DNA of 64,000 bases, taken from Citrus sinensis (Eukaryota > Streptophyta > Magnoliopsida > Sapindales > Rutaceae). The notes under the pieces are model-generated. The model did not search any database, was not told the DNA's origin, and saw only the letters and a list, made by a program, of their open reading frames with translations. Within the stretch, counting starts at the first letter, position 1; every line of letters begins with the position of its first letter. Shown one piece after another: positions 52,747 through 64,000 of this stretch. The position numbers and the translations under genes were made by a program. The DNA lies in assembly GCF_022201045.2 (NCBI RefSeq), contig NC_068558.1:50509501-50573500 (forward strand), written 5' to 3'.

Positions 52747-55093
52747 TGTTTCTGAAAACGAAACCCTAATTGATTCTCCACTTCAAAAATGAAAGAATGA
52801 ACAAATCCAACACCAAATTCAAAAGAACGGTATTGCTTCAAAAGGAGAGAGAGAATTTCTCTCTCTTCCTCGGCGACCCAAAAGGAAATTAAAAAACAGA
52901 AAATACAAACACAAAAATCAAAATCCCTCCCCTCTCTCTTTTCTCTCTTAATTTTCGCTGACGCTCTCCCTCTAGAAAGCCTCCAGGTGTCTCTTTGGTT
53001 TTGATTTTCTTTTCCGCGGTCAAAGCTCGATCAAAGAAAAGCCAATCATTCCAGCCTCATGTTTTGTACTTCAGTCAAACAAGGATTTTCAACCGTTAAT
53101 CTGTAATTATTAATGATCTGACGGTTTGTGTTTGAGGATTTTTGGGTAGTTTTAAGAGTTTGGTTACGCGTTATTCCAAAATTAACCTCAAGTTTGTTTC
53201 GTATTTACTGATATCGGAGTCCGGAAACAGATTTATCCAACGGAATATTCTCCGGCGTTTGACCACTCATTGACCACACTGCTGGCATTTAAGTTTAATT
53301 ATGCTTGTGCTCTGTTTGGGGTTTACGGTTTAGAGAGCCATTAGCGCAAATGAAAGAAGTTTACCTATATTTAGAAGTGGATTAAATAATTTTATAAAAT
53401 TCATCCATCCACTTTGTTTTCGATTATTAATCAAATACAATTTTTTAAAAATTACTAATCACAATAAAAAAAATTACAAATTTCAACAAAATATTTTTAA
53501 ATTTTGTAATACTTGGAACACAAACTGATGATACGATTATATTTTATCAGTGACGCAATTATTTTATTTGACGCTCAAAATGCAATGGTATGATAATTTT
53601 CATGAATAGAGTATGCCGTGTTATTGTTTCACCTTAAATAATAGATATAATAAGTAATTTTAAAGTTCTAATAGGAATTGTACCATTGATAGTTTGTAAA
53701 GCTTAGCAGGGTAAGGAGCATACACCCTGTAAGAATCGAATCGAATTCCTATACATAATTGAGTTGCAAAAGATTCTGAATAGATATCCCACATCTGAAA
53801 AAAATTCTAACAATTATTCCAATAATTACATATTTGATTTGACATATGGACTAATATGCAATAAAGATTTAATGAGAATAGATTCACATGAAAAAAATAT
53901 GTATTAACTCTTGGATGGGAAAAATATAACAATTCAAAACTTTCTAATTATACAAACACAAAGTTAGGAACAAATCCACTTTGCATCTCCTTTGTCATTG
54001 ATCGTCATTTAGGGGTCTTAGCTGGTGATCCGAGTTGTTTCTCTCTCGATTGCACTATTCAAATTCGAATGCAATATATAATAAAATCAAATTAATTGAT
54101 CATCTCCATTGTAGATTGCATAAAATTAATGGCGTAAAGTAGGCATTTGAAAGAAAGAAAGAAAAAAGACTAAATAATGCACTTCAAATTAATGAAAATA
54201 TGGAGAAAAACAAAAGTCGCTCTTCTCTTATCCAAAGAGTTGGATCGGGTCCGAAATCCAAATTCATTAGAGCAACCCAATGGGCCGTTGTGGGTGAAAA
54301 AATGAAGAAAGGAATCCAACGGTTCGGGTAATTATACATGCACAAATCAAATGGAAATTTGTTTTAATTGCATTTTTTTTTTCTTTCTTTCAATGTCCAC
54401 GTTGTGGTAGTGTTTATATCTGTAGTTTAAATGGATCCATCAAGGCCAGTCTGCCAGAGCTGTTCAATCAATGATATCAAGGGACAGCAACAGCATGGCC
54501 TGTCAAATAAAAAATAAAAATGACAGCATGCACGTGAAATTGCAATAGAATGAAAATGACAAAAGTATTATTTTTGCACTGCACCCATCAAAACTAATTA
54601 GAAAACTCCAAGAGCCCACAACACAACTGCCTTTGCCTTATATTATTATTGCACTTGCGATTTGCCAATTCAAGCTTCAATAGGTAAAATATTATTTTAA
54701 GTCTGCCCCATTGTCTTGACAAGTCAGTTCAAAATTGGGTTGCCGGTGAGTATGATTAATTTCGAATGCCAAAATTTCTATAGAATTTCACCAATCCCGC
54801 ATGGAGCATGCATCGGACAATTCGAAATTTCGAAGCATTGAGAAATTATCGCTTTTTGTTTTTCGAGGTTCTAAAGATGGGCCAAGACACCAACATGGAG
54901 TCCTCTAATTAAGTTGGGCTTCTGTAGTGGAATCTTTGTGCGATATGCTTCTTTCATCATTCAAAAGGAGAGAGAGAGGGGGAAAAAAAAGGGTCTTTTA
55001 TAGTAGTTTCATTTATTTATTTATTTATTTTGTGTATTATAGAGTGTGTAATGAAAGGGAAAAGTTTTGAGTACGAAAACAAATTAGGTAATG
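52747..55093. other. Upstream region of the kinase gene and gene-free spacer
   Basis: The first 250 bases are CT-rich, as in a plant 5' UTR/promoter (ctctctcccctctctctttt near 52920-52950). Beyond that I see no exons on either strand. A (TTTA)n run lies near 55011-55030. Confidence 0.45.
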
Positions 55094-55189
55094 CTAAGTT
55101 ACATGCATGTACCTTACAATTCTCTCATATGAATAGTGTATGGATACTATTCATGTGAGAGGGTTGTAAGGTACATACATGTAACTTAG
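55094..55189. repeat. Near-perfect hairpin, 96 bp
   Basis: Arms of about 44 bases run ctaagttacatgcatgtacc at the left, and the right arm ending gtaacttag mirrors them with only a few mismatches. A six-base loop lies near 55139-55144. It looks like a tiny MITE; a miRNA-like precursor is possible but unproven. Confidence 0.7.
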
Positions 55190-57237
55190 AGGGATCCAAA
55201 CAAATTCCTTTCTCAAGTTCACACCACGTCGGTAACAACCACAATAAGAAAGCTGGGTACGCAGATGTGAAATTTAGCAACTGTCATATCCAATGACTAA
55301 GATGGAACCTTGAACAATTTGGAGTTGGTAATTAAGGGCACTGCTAATTAGAGACTAGCCCTCTTAGGCACGGTAGTCCAAAATCACAAGCATAATTGAA
55401 ATATCTTAGCATATATAAAACAAAAGTTGACATTTGCAAAAAAATAATAATAACAAACAAACAGTAGATGGCACTTCGTTTGTTTTCATCCAATTCAAAT
55501 CGCTTCGAAGCTGATCATCTCAGTTTTTGCTTACAAAAGGAAAAAAAATAATTATAAAAATGAGAAAACTCTCGTTCAAACTCGCGATAATATTCTCTGT
55601 ACTTATCATGTTCATATTCTGTCACCCGTGGCCTAGACTTGGTGCTTTTTGCAGCTAACTAGCAATGGGAAAAATTAATGCGAAGGCGTTCGGCTTGCGG
55701 AGCATAAATGGTCCTGCTCATTAATTGTACCCAAACTGTTGCAATCTTCTAGTTTACATCCCCCTCATTTAACGTTTCACCCACCAAACAATCACTCATT
55801 TTCTCTTAAAATTCAAAGCTCAAAAGGGTCTTTTTATACAAACATGCACATACTATTTTCCCTACTTTTCAACGCATTAAATGTTTCGAATAGCAATATC
55901 TCACAACGCCCGTCACCTCTCGTTACGCATACTTGTCAACTACACTTACCACCTTGGTCACGTTTAACTTCAGTTGGCATCTCGTCTCAAATTGGGTCTT
56001 AATTTATAATATTTATATAATTAATTAATTTAAGCATTTAACGATATTCATTGCTGTGTTCAAGTCAAAACTTTCGGTATAAATATCCGAGCGACGTGTC
56101 TCCATTTCAATGAAAACATGCACCTGTGATATCGTAGCACTGACACTCTTGACTTTCGTCACCAAAATATATTTGTTTCTATTGTGCCATTCATGCAAGA
56201 ACAAACCGATGCAGCTTTCACGAAAGCATCTCTACAAGCACTTTAGTTCATTATTAGTTAGTTAGCGGAAGGTTTTCCTAAATGGCTCATCAATAATTAC
56301 CATACATAATTGATGGGAAAAAGGGCCGTGTGTGTCTCGCTCTCTCTCAACAGTTCTCGTACTCAATTATTGACGGTGCCGTGTCTCGCAACTAGAACGT
56401 TGCCAATGGCGACACCCACATACACGTATGCATACATACATGCACACACACACATATATATATATATATCACGCACAGTTGATTTTGATTTTGATTTGGT
56501 ACCAATAATGTAGAGTAAAGGCTAGGTTAATATATGGAAATTTATATGGTCCAATGAATTGGCCCACTAATAATTGTAGTGAACTGTAGGTGTAGGAGAT
56601 TAGTTTTTGCAACCCGACGATCTTGATGGAGTTTGAAAGTTGTATAAGGATGGAGGTGAGGGAGCCCACAAGCATGTGATAGGTGGGAGAGAGGCAAAGA
56701 GGAGATCTGTCACACGATGACTTTTTACTTTGGATAATTGGGACTAGGAACAAGATTGACAAGTAGATGGTCCAAAAACAATGTCCTTTAAAAAGAGTTT
56801 TTTTTTTTTTTTTTTATTATTTTGCATATATACATATTGATATTTATATATAAATGATGAATAATTTTAATGTATAATATTTGAGGCCCTACTGCCTTCC
56901 TAGCTTCGTTCGGATAGCATATCATTTTCTTGACTTTAAATACCTTCGTCCACACCTACTCGTGTCCTCATTAACCTGTGATCCTCACGTGTTTCTTCGT
57001 GTGTTTGCATGGCCCCGCCCATACATATTCGGTAAGTTTTGCACTGTAACAGATCATCTCTGAATCATTTTTGTCACGTAGTCGATTGCCGCATCGACGC
57101 AATTAGGAGTCGGGCATTTTCAGGTTCAGTACGTCTTAGAAGAGAGTAAATTGATTTTGATTTGTGAACCCGAACCCGTTCTGTTTGAGTTTGATCACTA
57201 ATTTCTGGGTTTTTTTCTTTTTTTGGGTTTATTACAA
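55190..57237. other. Gene-free spacer
   Basis: Low-complexity features are a CA/TA run at about 56444-56469 and a T run near 56798-56816. Short open frames show no family pattern. Confidence 0.4.
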
Positions 57238-57441
57238 AGAGTAGTGATAAAACCACAAACTCTTGTATAAATTTATTTTGTACAAACTGACGTAGCATTA
57301 ATTCATTGGTTGAATGAAAATATAAATTAATAAAAATAAATCATGTGGGCCAAGTGATATTTAATTCAACCAATCTTATCATGTTATATTAGTTTGTACA
57401 AAATAAATTTATACAAGAGTTTGTGGCTTTATCGTTACTCT
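57238..57441. mobile_element. MITE of about 204 bp
   Basis: Terminal inverted repeats of about 50 bases are evident. The left end is agagtagtgataaaaccaca; the right end, reverse-complemented, is agagtaacgataaagccaca. Both continue through aactcttgtataaatttatt and ttgtacaaac. The short core has an inner inverted ttggttgaat/attcaaccaa pair. It is non-coding. Confidence 0.75.
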
Positions 57442-58686
57442 ATTATAAATATTATTATTTTTTTATACAAATTATCATTAATTTTACTTAAGAAAAGAAA
57501 AGAAGTGATTAATTTACAACAAAGAATCTCAAATCAACGTTAAGTACCATACCTTTACATCCACGGGCAACTCATCCTAACCCATTTTGCAAATTGCAGC
57601 GCCACAAGACAACCAAATATTTTCCTTTCCCTGTCGCCAAGAGTGAGTAATCATCACTCATCAGATATTCAAAGTAGAAACCATAGCACGAGCCGCCATC
57701 AACAACAACAAGAGGGGAAGGGGCTAGCAGCTATCGGCTAGCAAAGGAACAAAACTAAAATCTTCATCATATCAGAATTCAGAAAGGTCAAAAAAAGCAT
57801 TGGTACTGTCGCGCCTTAAATTTCATCCTCTTGTTGGTAACGAAAAGTTTTACAATACAATAAAACTTAAATTTTTTCATTACCATCCGAATAATTATGT
57901 GTCGCATTGGAGTTGGTCAATACACGAAACCCCATACCCAGAGAAACTGCCAAACCCTCAGCATTAAATGATAGTAACTCTCTCCCCCAACACCATCTGT
58001 TTTCTCATTTAATGCTTGCAGAGCCAGCCACCCCACACAGTTCACTCTCCACTCTCTTCCCACCACAAAATGCTTCGATATAATCACAAGATCCAAACCG
58101 GCCCGCCCATTTGCACCCCTAGGCGCGTGTTCTACATGCATCACCGGCGCAATCCAAAAGAAAAAAATTACTTAAATGAAATTAAAACCAGTCAATTGAG
58201 CACCCAACAACAACATTAGCTAACATGGTCACCAAGTCGTTACAGGGAGTTCAGTTCAAGTTCAACATTTGGAAAAATGAAACCGAAAGCAAATAGTTAA
58301 ATTTAAATTGCACAAAGGAATACTTCAAACTTCATTTCAGTTTTGTTTTTTTGACAATTCATAAAGGGGTTGACCTGAGTCAATACCCGAACCACCACCC
58401 TTGCCTTGTGTTAAGAATAGTCTCTGCTCGAGTCCGTGACTCAGCCCCATCCTCATCACCATGCAAGGAGTTTCCACGCGCGGTTCGTTCTTGACTCAAC
58501 ACCCCCGAAGCAAAGCAAACACACTGTCACACGCGCCCACGTACCAAAGCTGTCTCTCTCTCTCTCTCTCTCTGTTCACCACAATTCACAAGCCACGTGA
58601 TTAGCTACAATTAACCGTAGCCATGCACAAAGCAAAACACCCCATCGTGTCAAGTTAAAAAACCAAACACCAACTCCATTATCGTA
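57442..58686. other. Downstream flank of the HD-ZIP IV gene
   Basis: This probably contains the 3' UTR. A (CT)n run lies at about 58552-58573. No coding exon is supported. Confidence 0.4.
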
Positions 58687-61600
58687 TCAGCTTTCACATT
58701 GAAGAGCGGCCTTGATCTTCTGAACAGTGCATGATATTAGATTGTTGACCGTCTCCACAGATTCTACCGTAAGCTTGGCCGTCGGAAGACTATTCACCAA
58801 GATTTGGAAGGCCACTGTTAAAAGCGAGCCACCCACTCTCTGTGACCCACCGTTGCTCCCATTCCCACTTGTGGGGCCATTAGCCAGGGGCCCTCGTGAG
58901 TCTGGACCATCTGGAACAATTGCAAATCCAGAAGGAAGGAGAGCCACGTAGGCAGAATCACCACCGTTCATCACCACGTGCATGGCCGGGATGTCAACGG
59001 GCGCGTAGACGACAAGCGACCCAGCGGCGTCTGTGCATGTCTCCTGTAGTATCAACATGCTGCTCTGGTTTGCGTTTATGGCCTGCAAAACAACATGACG
59101 TTTCGTTAACCCTCGTATTCATCGAAATTACATGATTTGCCATTTTAACCATTTTACATGTCAGTGGTGAAATCTTTACAGCATCCGAGAGTCAAACCCT
59201 GTTCAGGGAAAAATAATAATAAGAAACACTTTTATCTACAAAAACGATGAGGTCAGAACAATCAAGAAAGCTAGCATGTGTCCTATATTTTGACTTTTTA
59301 ATGCTTCCAAAAAAAAAAGAGAAGAAGGGAAAAGTGCTTTCTCTTTCTCTATCTATCTCCTGCCAACAGATACTGCCAAATTCTAAACTTTGTCCTTTCA
59401 ATTTAACCTTTTATCTCTACGGGACAAACTAAAATTGGTTGACATCGAAGTGACAATTTCGTCAGAAAAATAATTCAACCTTGCTGTTGCACCCACTGCC
59501 CACATGAAAATAGCAATGAGAAAAAGAAAATGAGATTTTTAGAGATGGGAGAGATTACTTACACTAGCACGTAGAAGGGAGACGCAGTTGCCGTGATCTT
59601 GTCCTTTAGCAATGTGGGCCATCTCCTGCATGGGCCCACCGTTCGACAAAATATCCCACTCGCTTCTAAGCCGCTCATCACGTAGAAAATTGAAGAGTCT
59701 TTGAGGAGACACCGGCAGCCAAACGGAGGTGGCAGCGCTTAACACGATTCCTGGAGGCTCACCGGGATCGTCAACGCTCTTTCTGGTCATAACCCTAACG
59801 TCTTCATCGACATTGCCAGCATTGAGCTTGTTCCATTTGTGGACAGTTGAAGCGCACACCCCAGCGCAGAAATTATCAGTCATTCTCTGTGCTAGCTTCA
59901 ACATGCTTCGTCGCCCACCCGCAGTTATTGCTACATGTTCAACCATAATAACATCACTATAATCAATTCTTGTATCATACATGAACAGGGTGCCGATATT
60001 TAGAGAGTGTTAATGTCATATATACCGGTGTGATCTCTGGCGGAGACGCTGGTGGACATGAGAATGGCTAGGCACTCGCATTGTCTTTGAAGGGTGGCGA
60101 CCCACCGTTGGGCGCCGAAGCCCATTCCGGAGATTATCAAGGGTTTGTAGAGTTGGTGGACTTGGCTTTCATCGTATTCTGCATGCTCAACCCATGTCAC
60201 CTGCAACTTATTTATTTTTATAAATATTAATATTCATATTGTGGACACTAAATTCCACCCATCACATATTTATATATATATATATATACACACACTTAAA
60301 ATGCATACCAGTCAAACTTAATATAAATATGATTAATTTAAACCTTAATTTGTAGCTATTTTGTCAGTTTACTATGAGCTTATAATAATGTGCTTGATAA
60401 ATGAATAAAAATATGAGATGCAAATCTCGGAAAATGGCTCAAGAATCTAGGCTCAATTAAAGAAAACGAAATAATGTAGGCATTGTGTAGGCTGCATAAA
60501 ATATTGGTGTACGTAAAGTTTTCTCAAGATTTTGAAGGAACAGATTACACCGTGGCAAGTGACATCGAGATGTGTACCAATGTCTACTCGAGCTTTTAGG
60601 TACACCGTACACGTACAGGAAAACAGAATAGCCAGTCTTGGAATTTGACTAGCAAGTAGCAAGGTCCTATTGATTAGAAAAACAAACACATCATGAGACT
60701 CGACCCAGGTGACATGGCTGAAATATAGCAATTGAGGGAAACCGAGATGGCATCAAAGATAGGAATAGAAACCTAAAATGTGTATTTTGTTCAATCAAAG
60801 TTGATAATATCAAGGACCCCTTTTACATACAAGGATATGAAATTAATGTGTTCAATTCAAGGCACAAAATATAAGGAAAAATAGAGACTTCTATTCAATA
60901 AAATAGTGATTCATCCTCGATTTGCTGCGGTACGATTCATTATTCTAATATGATTAAGCAAACCCATTGTTGAAACTTGAAATATGAACTATATATATAT
61001 ATTGCAAGCACAATAGGAAGCATCCAGGAAATTAAATAACGCTTTAGGAAGGTTCAGATTCCCTGATAATATAATGTTGGGGAAGCAAATTAGGGCACTG
61101 ACAGCGTGGGGGATACACAGAGAAATCACTAGACAAACAAAATTCTTTGATGCATGAGCTTCTCAATTTTGATTGGGAATGCAAATGCCCATGATTCTTT
61201 TTGACCTGGTGTTTTACTCCCAAAGTAAATGCACTGAACTAAGCTCAAGTGTCCAACAAACTTCATTTAAGACTAAAGTGAAATTGAAGGCCTACTTGGG
61301 AAAAAGCACAATAAGTGATGAATACTAAGAAATCGTATAAGCAAACTGCAAAATTTTGGTTAATAATAAATCACCTTTGAGTAGCCATTAGGCATGTCTT
61401 GCACAACACAGCCAGAAGGAAGCCTCCTACAATTAACAAAAGCTGGAGCACCAGAAGTTTCTCGGATGGTGTCAATGGAAACATCAACGACAGCCCATAC
61501 ACCTTCAGCATGTTGCTTACAAAAGCGGAGGAAATTAACTTCACGTACGGGGACCAAAGGTGATAGTACTTGAAGCTCGGCATGCATCTCCAAAAAGGAA

Positions 61601-63458
61601 AAAAAAAGTTTTATTTTTATTTTTTTATAAACAAGAATAATAAGAAGAAAGTAATTGATTAAATGCTCATTAATTATTGAGTTGTAAAATTCTACCAACT
61701 GGAGTGCCCCATTCCTTGTTCCTCCCATGCCACTTGATATCACATCAGTTGTTGCAGTTCTGGCAATCATACAAGGAAACATCTCCGCCCATCGATTCTA
61801 TCAGAATAATAAAATGACATTAGAAAAAGTAATTAATGTTTAAAATTGAAAGAAGGTGAAAAAGAACTTAAGTAAACTGCTTACTGGGTCCATCAAAGTT
61901 TCAACAAGAGCCAAGCTGTTGATGATGACCATGCCAGTCTCCCTAGAAGCCTCCGTGACAAAGCCATTAGGTTTCAAGCCAATGCACGGAGTGAAAGTTC
62001 TCAAGTATTCTTCATGGTTCAGCACTTGTCTTCCTGATCCTTCAAAGCTTCTGATCCAAAGGGGTTCATCAGTTTGAGCCATTTTAACCAATTCATCCAT
62101 GGCAGCCAAAGCAAGCTCCAAAAACATTGATCTTTCAATGGATCTATCGAGGCCTGTAACGCCGGGACCTGATCTGTTCGGAGGCATAACAACTGGCAAG
62201 GCATTAGAAATCCCAGTTCCAAAATCAGCAGGCAATGTTGTGGTCACGGTACTGCTTAAACCACCAAAACCATTAATGGTACCAACACCAAGTTCTAAAC
62301 TTGAGTTTGGCATTGGAGGAGGACCCATTGAAGAAACTGGTCGCCCCAAAAACTTGCCGGCAAGGGCACAAACTCGATCTAACTCATCCTTTAAACGGGC
62401 ATTTTCGATCCTCAAGTGCTGCTCTTCAAGAGAAATATCACCAATTATTGCAGGACCGCCACAGTTGGTGCAAATTGGGTTTCTCATTGCATCTCTAATG
62501 GACATGTTTTCAGCTCGAAGCTTGTCGTTTTCTTGCCTGAGCAACGAGTTCTCGTGGCGTTCCAATTGAGTCTGGTGCACCACAAAGCCACCAAAACACA
62601 CCAAGATAAATCAGACCCAACAACATCACGTAAGACCCCAAAAAAAAAAAAGTCTTAATTTTTACCTTCATTTGGGTACGGCGATTTTGGAACCAGAACT
62701 TGACTTGTCTGGTTTCCAAGCAAAGTCTTTTGCTGAGTTCCAGTCTTTGTTTCTCATCAGGATGAGGACACTCCTTGAACAAACTGCGCGCACACCCGAA
62801 AAACAAACAAAATAAAAAAATCACAAAACAAAAAAGATTGATTTTTTATTATTATTATATACTGCATGAATCAATCATATGTGTATATCATACGATTCAA
62901 GTTCTTGGATTTGTTGAGGAGTGTGTCGGTGGTATCTCTTTTTCCGGGGAGGGTTGTCGGCAGCATCAAGGTCATCACCAGAAGCTCCATCCATATTATC
63001 GCTTCCAGATCTGCTTTCGTGTTCTAGGAGATCTTCTCTGCTTCTTCTCCCAATTATCCCTTCAAAACTTTCACCCATTCTTTGCAGTTGCAAATCCCCC
63101 CCTCCTTGATTGTCTATATTCGGTTGCTGCTGAAAAACAAGATCACAAACCCAGACAGATGGGATCATCATCGGTCAATTCAAGAGCTATAAGCAAACAA
63201 AACACAGTACCAGTCCAAGAGAGAGAAAGATGAGTGATTTACAAGGGCAAGTGAGAGGCCAGGAGAATTGAACATGGATTTGGAGAGAGGCTGAGGAGTA
63301 CTGCTGAGAAGGCGAGGATGAGCAAGTGTGGTAGTGGTGGGCATATTGTTGTTGTTGTTGTTGTCGTTGTTAGTATACGAGATATCAGCAACGATTCTTG
63401 CACCGCCACCACCAGAACTAGTACTAATATTATTCTCAAGAAAACCTCCAAAACTCAT
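58687..63458 (-). CDS. HDG1: HD-ZIP class IV transcription factor, HDG1/ANL2 type
   Basis: Nine exons (63458-63243, 63129-62894, 62783-62666, 62571-61885, 61797-61696, 61587-61375, 60200-60026, 59930-59563, 59082-58687) give 836 residues; HDG1 and ANL2 have a little over 800. The protein opens [10 protein letters not shown]. The homeodomain covers about residues 134-191 ([17 protein letters not shown] through [13 protein letters not shown]). A leucine-zipper region follows with the CXXC pair of class IV zippers (CTNCGG). The START domain runs from about residue 350 ([20 protein letters not shown]), and a C-terminal HD-SAD region ends KAALQCES. Such factors act in the epidermis in cuticle, trichome and pigment control. 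HDG1 and ANL2 cannot be told apart firmly from sequence alone; the symbol rests on gene order. Exon 2 could start three bases later. Intron 6 is about 1.2 kb. Confidence 0.93.
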
Positions 63459-64000
63459 CAAAATACTATTTTTTTTTTTCTTTTCTTCTTCTTCTTCTCC
63501 TTCTCTACAAATTTACAAAGACTTTCATTCACTCTTTAGCTAGCTTCATCAACCGAAAGTAAAATAAAATAAGATATGAGAGAGAAATAGAGGAGAAAAA
63601 AGGATAGAAGCCCCTCCAACTTCCTCTAGCTCAAGCTCAAGCTCTATTAGAAAGAGAGGAGAAAAAAAAAAGAGAAAGAAAGAGAAAGAAGGCAAAGCAA
63701 AATTAAGGCCGCTTAGCACTTCCTTCTCTAACCGTCTCTCTTTGATAACTAAACAAGCTTGTTCTGGTGACTGAGACCAGCTCTAGCTTAACTAGGAACC
63801 CTAGTTTTGGCAAACTCAGTGCTATAAGTATATAATATATCTCGTTCCCGTCTCTGCATGCTTGCTTCACTAATGACTGTCTATAAACTATGTTTAAACA
63901 AACGCTCCTAGAAGCAGCTTCAAAGATTTGATGAAAATTAATAAATGTTAGTACTAATATTATATATAGAAAAAAAAAAAAAAAAGGGAGAAAGAAAACG
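63459..64000. promoter_or_regulatory. 5' UTR and promoter of the HD-ZIP IV gene
   Basis: This is upstream of the minus-strand start. It is rich in CT/GA runs (gaagaagaagaag, agagagaaagaga on one strand or the other), as in many plant leaders. A TATA-like run lies near 63829-63840. No perfect L1 box (TAAATGYA) was found; the closest, ATAAATGTTA near 63941, does not match fully. Confidence 0.4.

Noticed and set aside
62099-62569. Plus-strand open frame of 156 codons
   Set aside because: It is the antisense shadow of the large HD-ZIP IV exon 4.

Overview
This is a plant nuclear window, almost certainly from a eudicot and most likely a rosid. The reasons are intron-rich genes with GT-AG junctions, AT-rich introns and spacers, plant-only families (DGD2, chloroplast FtsY, DYW-type PPR, HD-ZIP IV, BAP-type C2 proteins) and many small inverted-repeat transposons. 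Citrus or a relative is a guess. All exon models were built by eye from reading frame, splice signals and family knowledge; no transcripts were available.

Left third (1-24.9 kb). A membrane protein with a bacterial-PH-like domain (-) diverges from the galactolipid synthase gene DGD2 (+). Next comes a small gene (+) with a methyl-CpG-binding-like N terminus and two CCHC zinc knuckles, then a decayed tandem copy of the DGD2 to MBD interval, then a second MBD-like gene (+) with an unrelated repetitive tail. A small C2 protein gene (-) follows, then a decayed R1R2R3-MYB gene (+) with an old LTR-like fragment in one intron, and a hotdog-fold thioesterase gene (+).

Middle (24.9-43.6 kb). A transposon-rich stretch surrounds the 11-exon chloroplast SRP receptor gene cpFtsY (-). 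Then come two tandem single-exon BAP-type C2 genes (+) and a five-exon membrane RING-H2 ligase gene (-). Between them lie inverted-repeat elements, including a fold-back of about 680 bp.

Right third (43.6-64 kb). A single-exon DYW-class PPR gene (+) has its last ~320 bp repeated in tandem downstream. A 13-exon GSK3/shaggy-like kinase gene (-) follows, then a gene-free stretch of about 6 kb, then a nine-exon HD-ZIP IV regulator of the HDG1/ANL2 type (-).

The genes do not form one pathway. Two act in plastid membranes (DGD2 in galactolipid synthesis, cpFtsY in thylakoid protein targeting), and others act in signalling (C2/BAP, GSK3, RING) or gene regulation (MBD-like, HD-ZIP IV, PPR RNA editing). 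The gene order looks ancestral: from memory, thioesterase-BAP-RING-PPR-kinase-HDG1 follows Arabidopsis At3g61200 to At3g61150, BAP2/cpFtsY are neighbours on chromosome 2, and MYB3R2/DGD2 are neighbours on chromosome 4. The least familiar content is the MBD-like gene pair, with one member carrying zinc knuckles, and the decayed duplicate between them.
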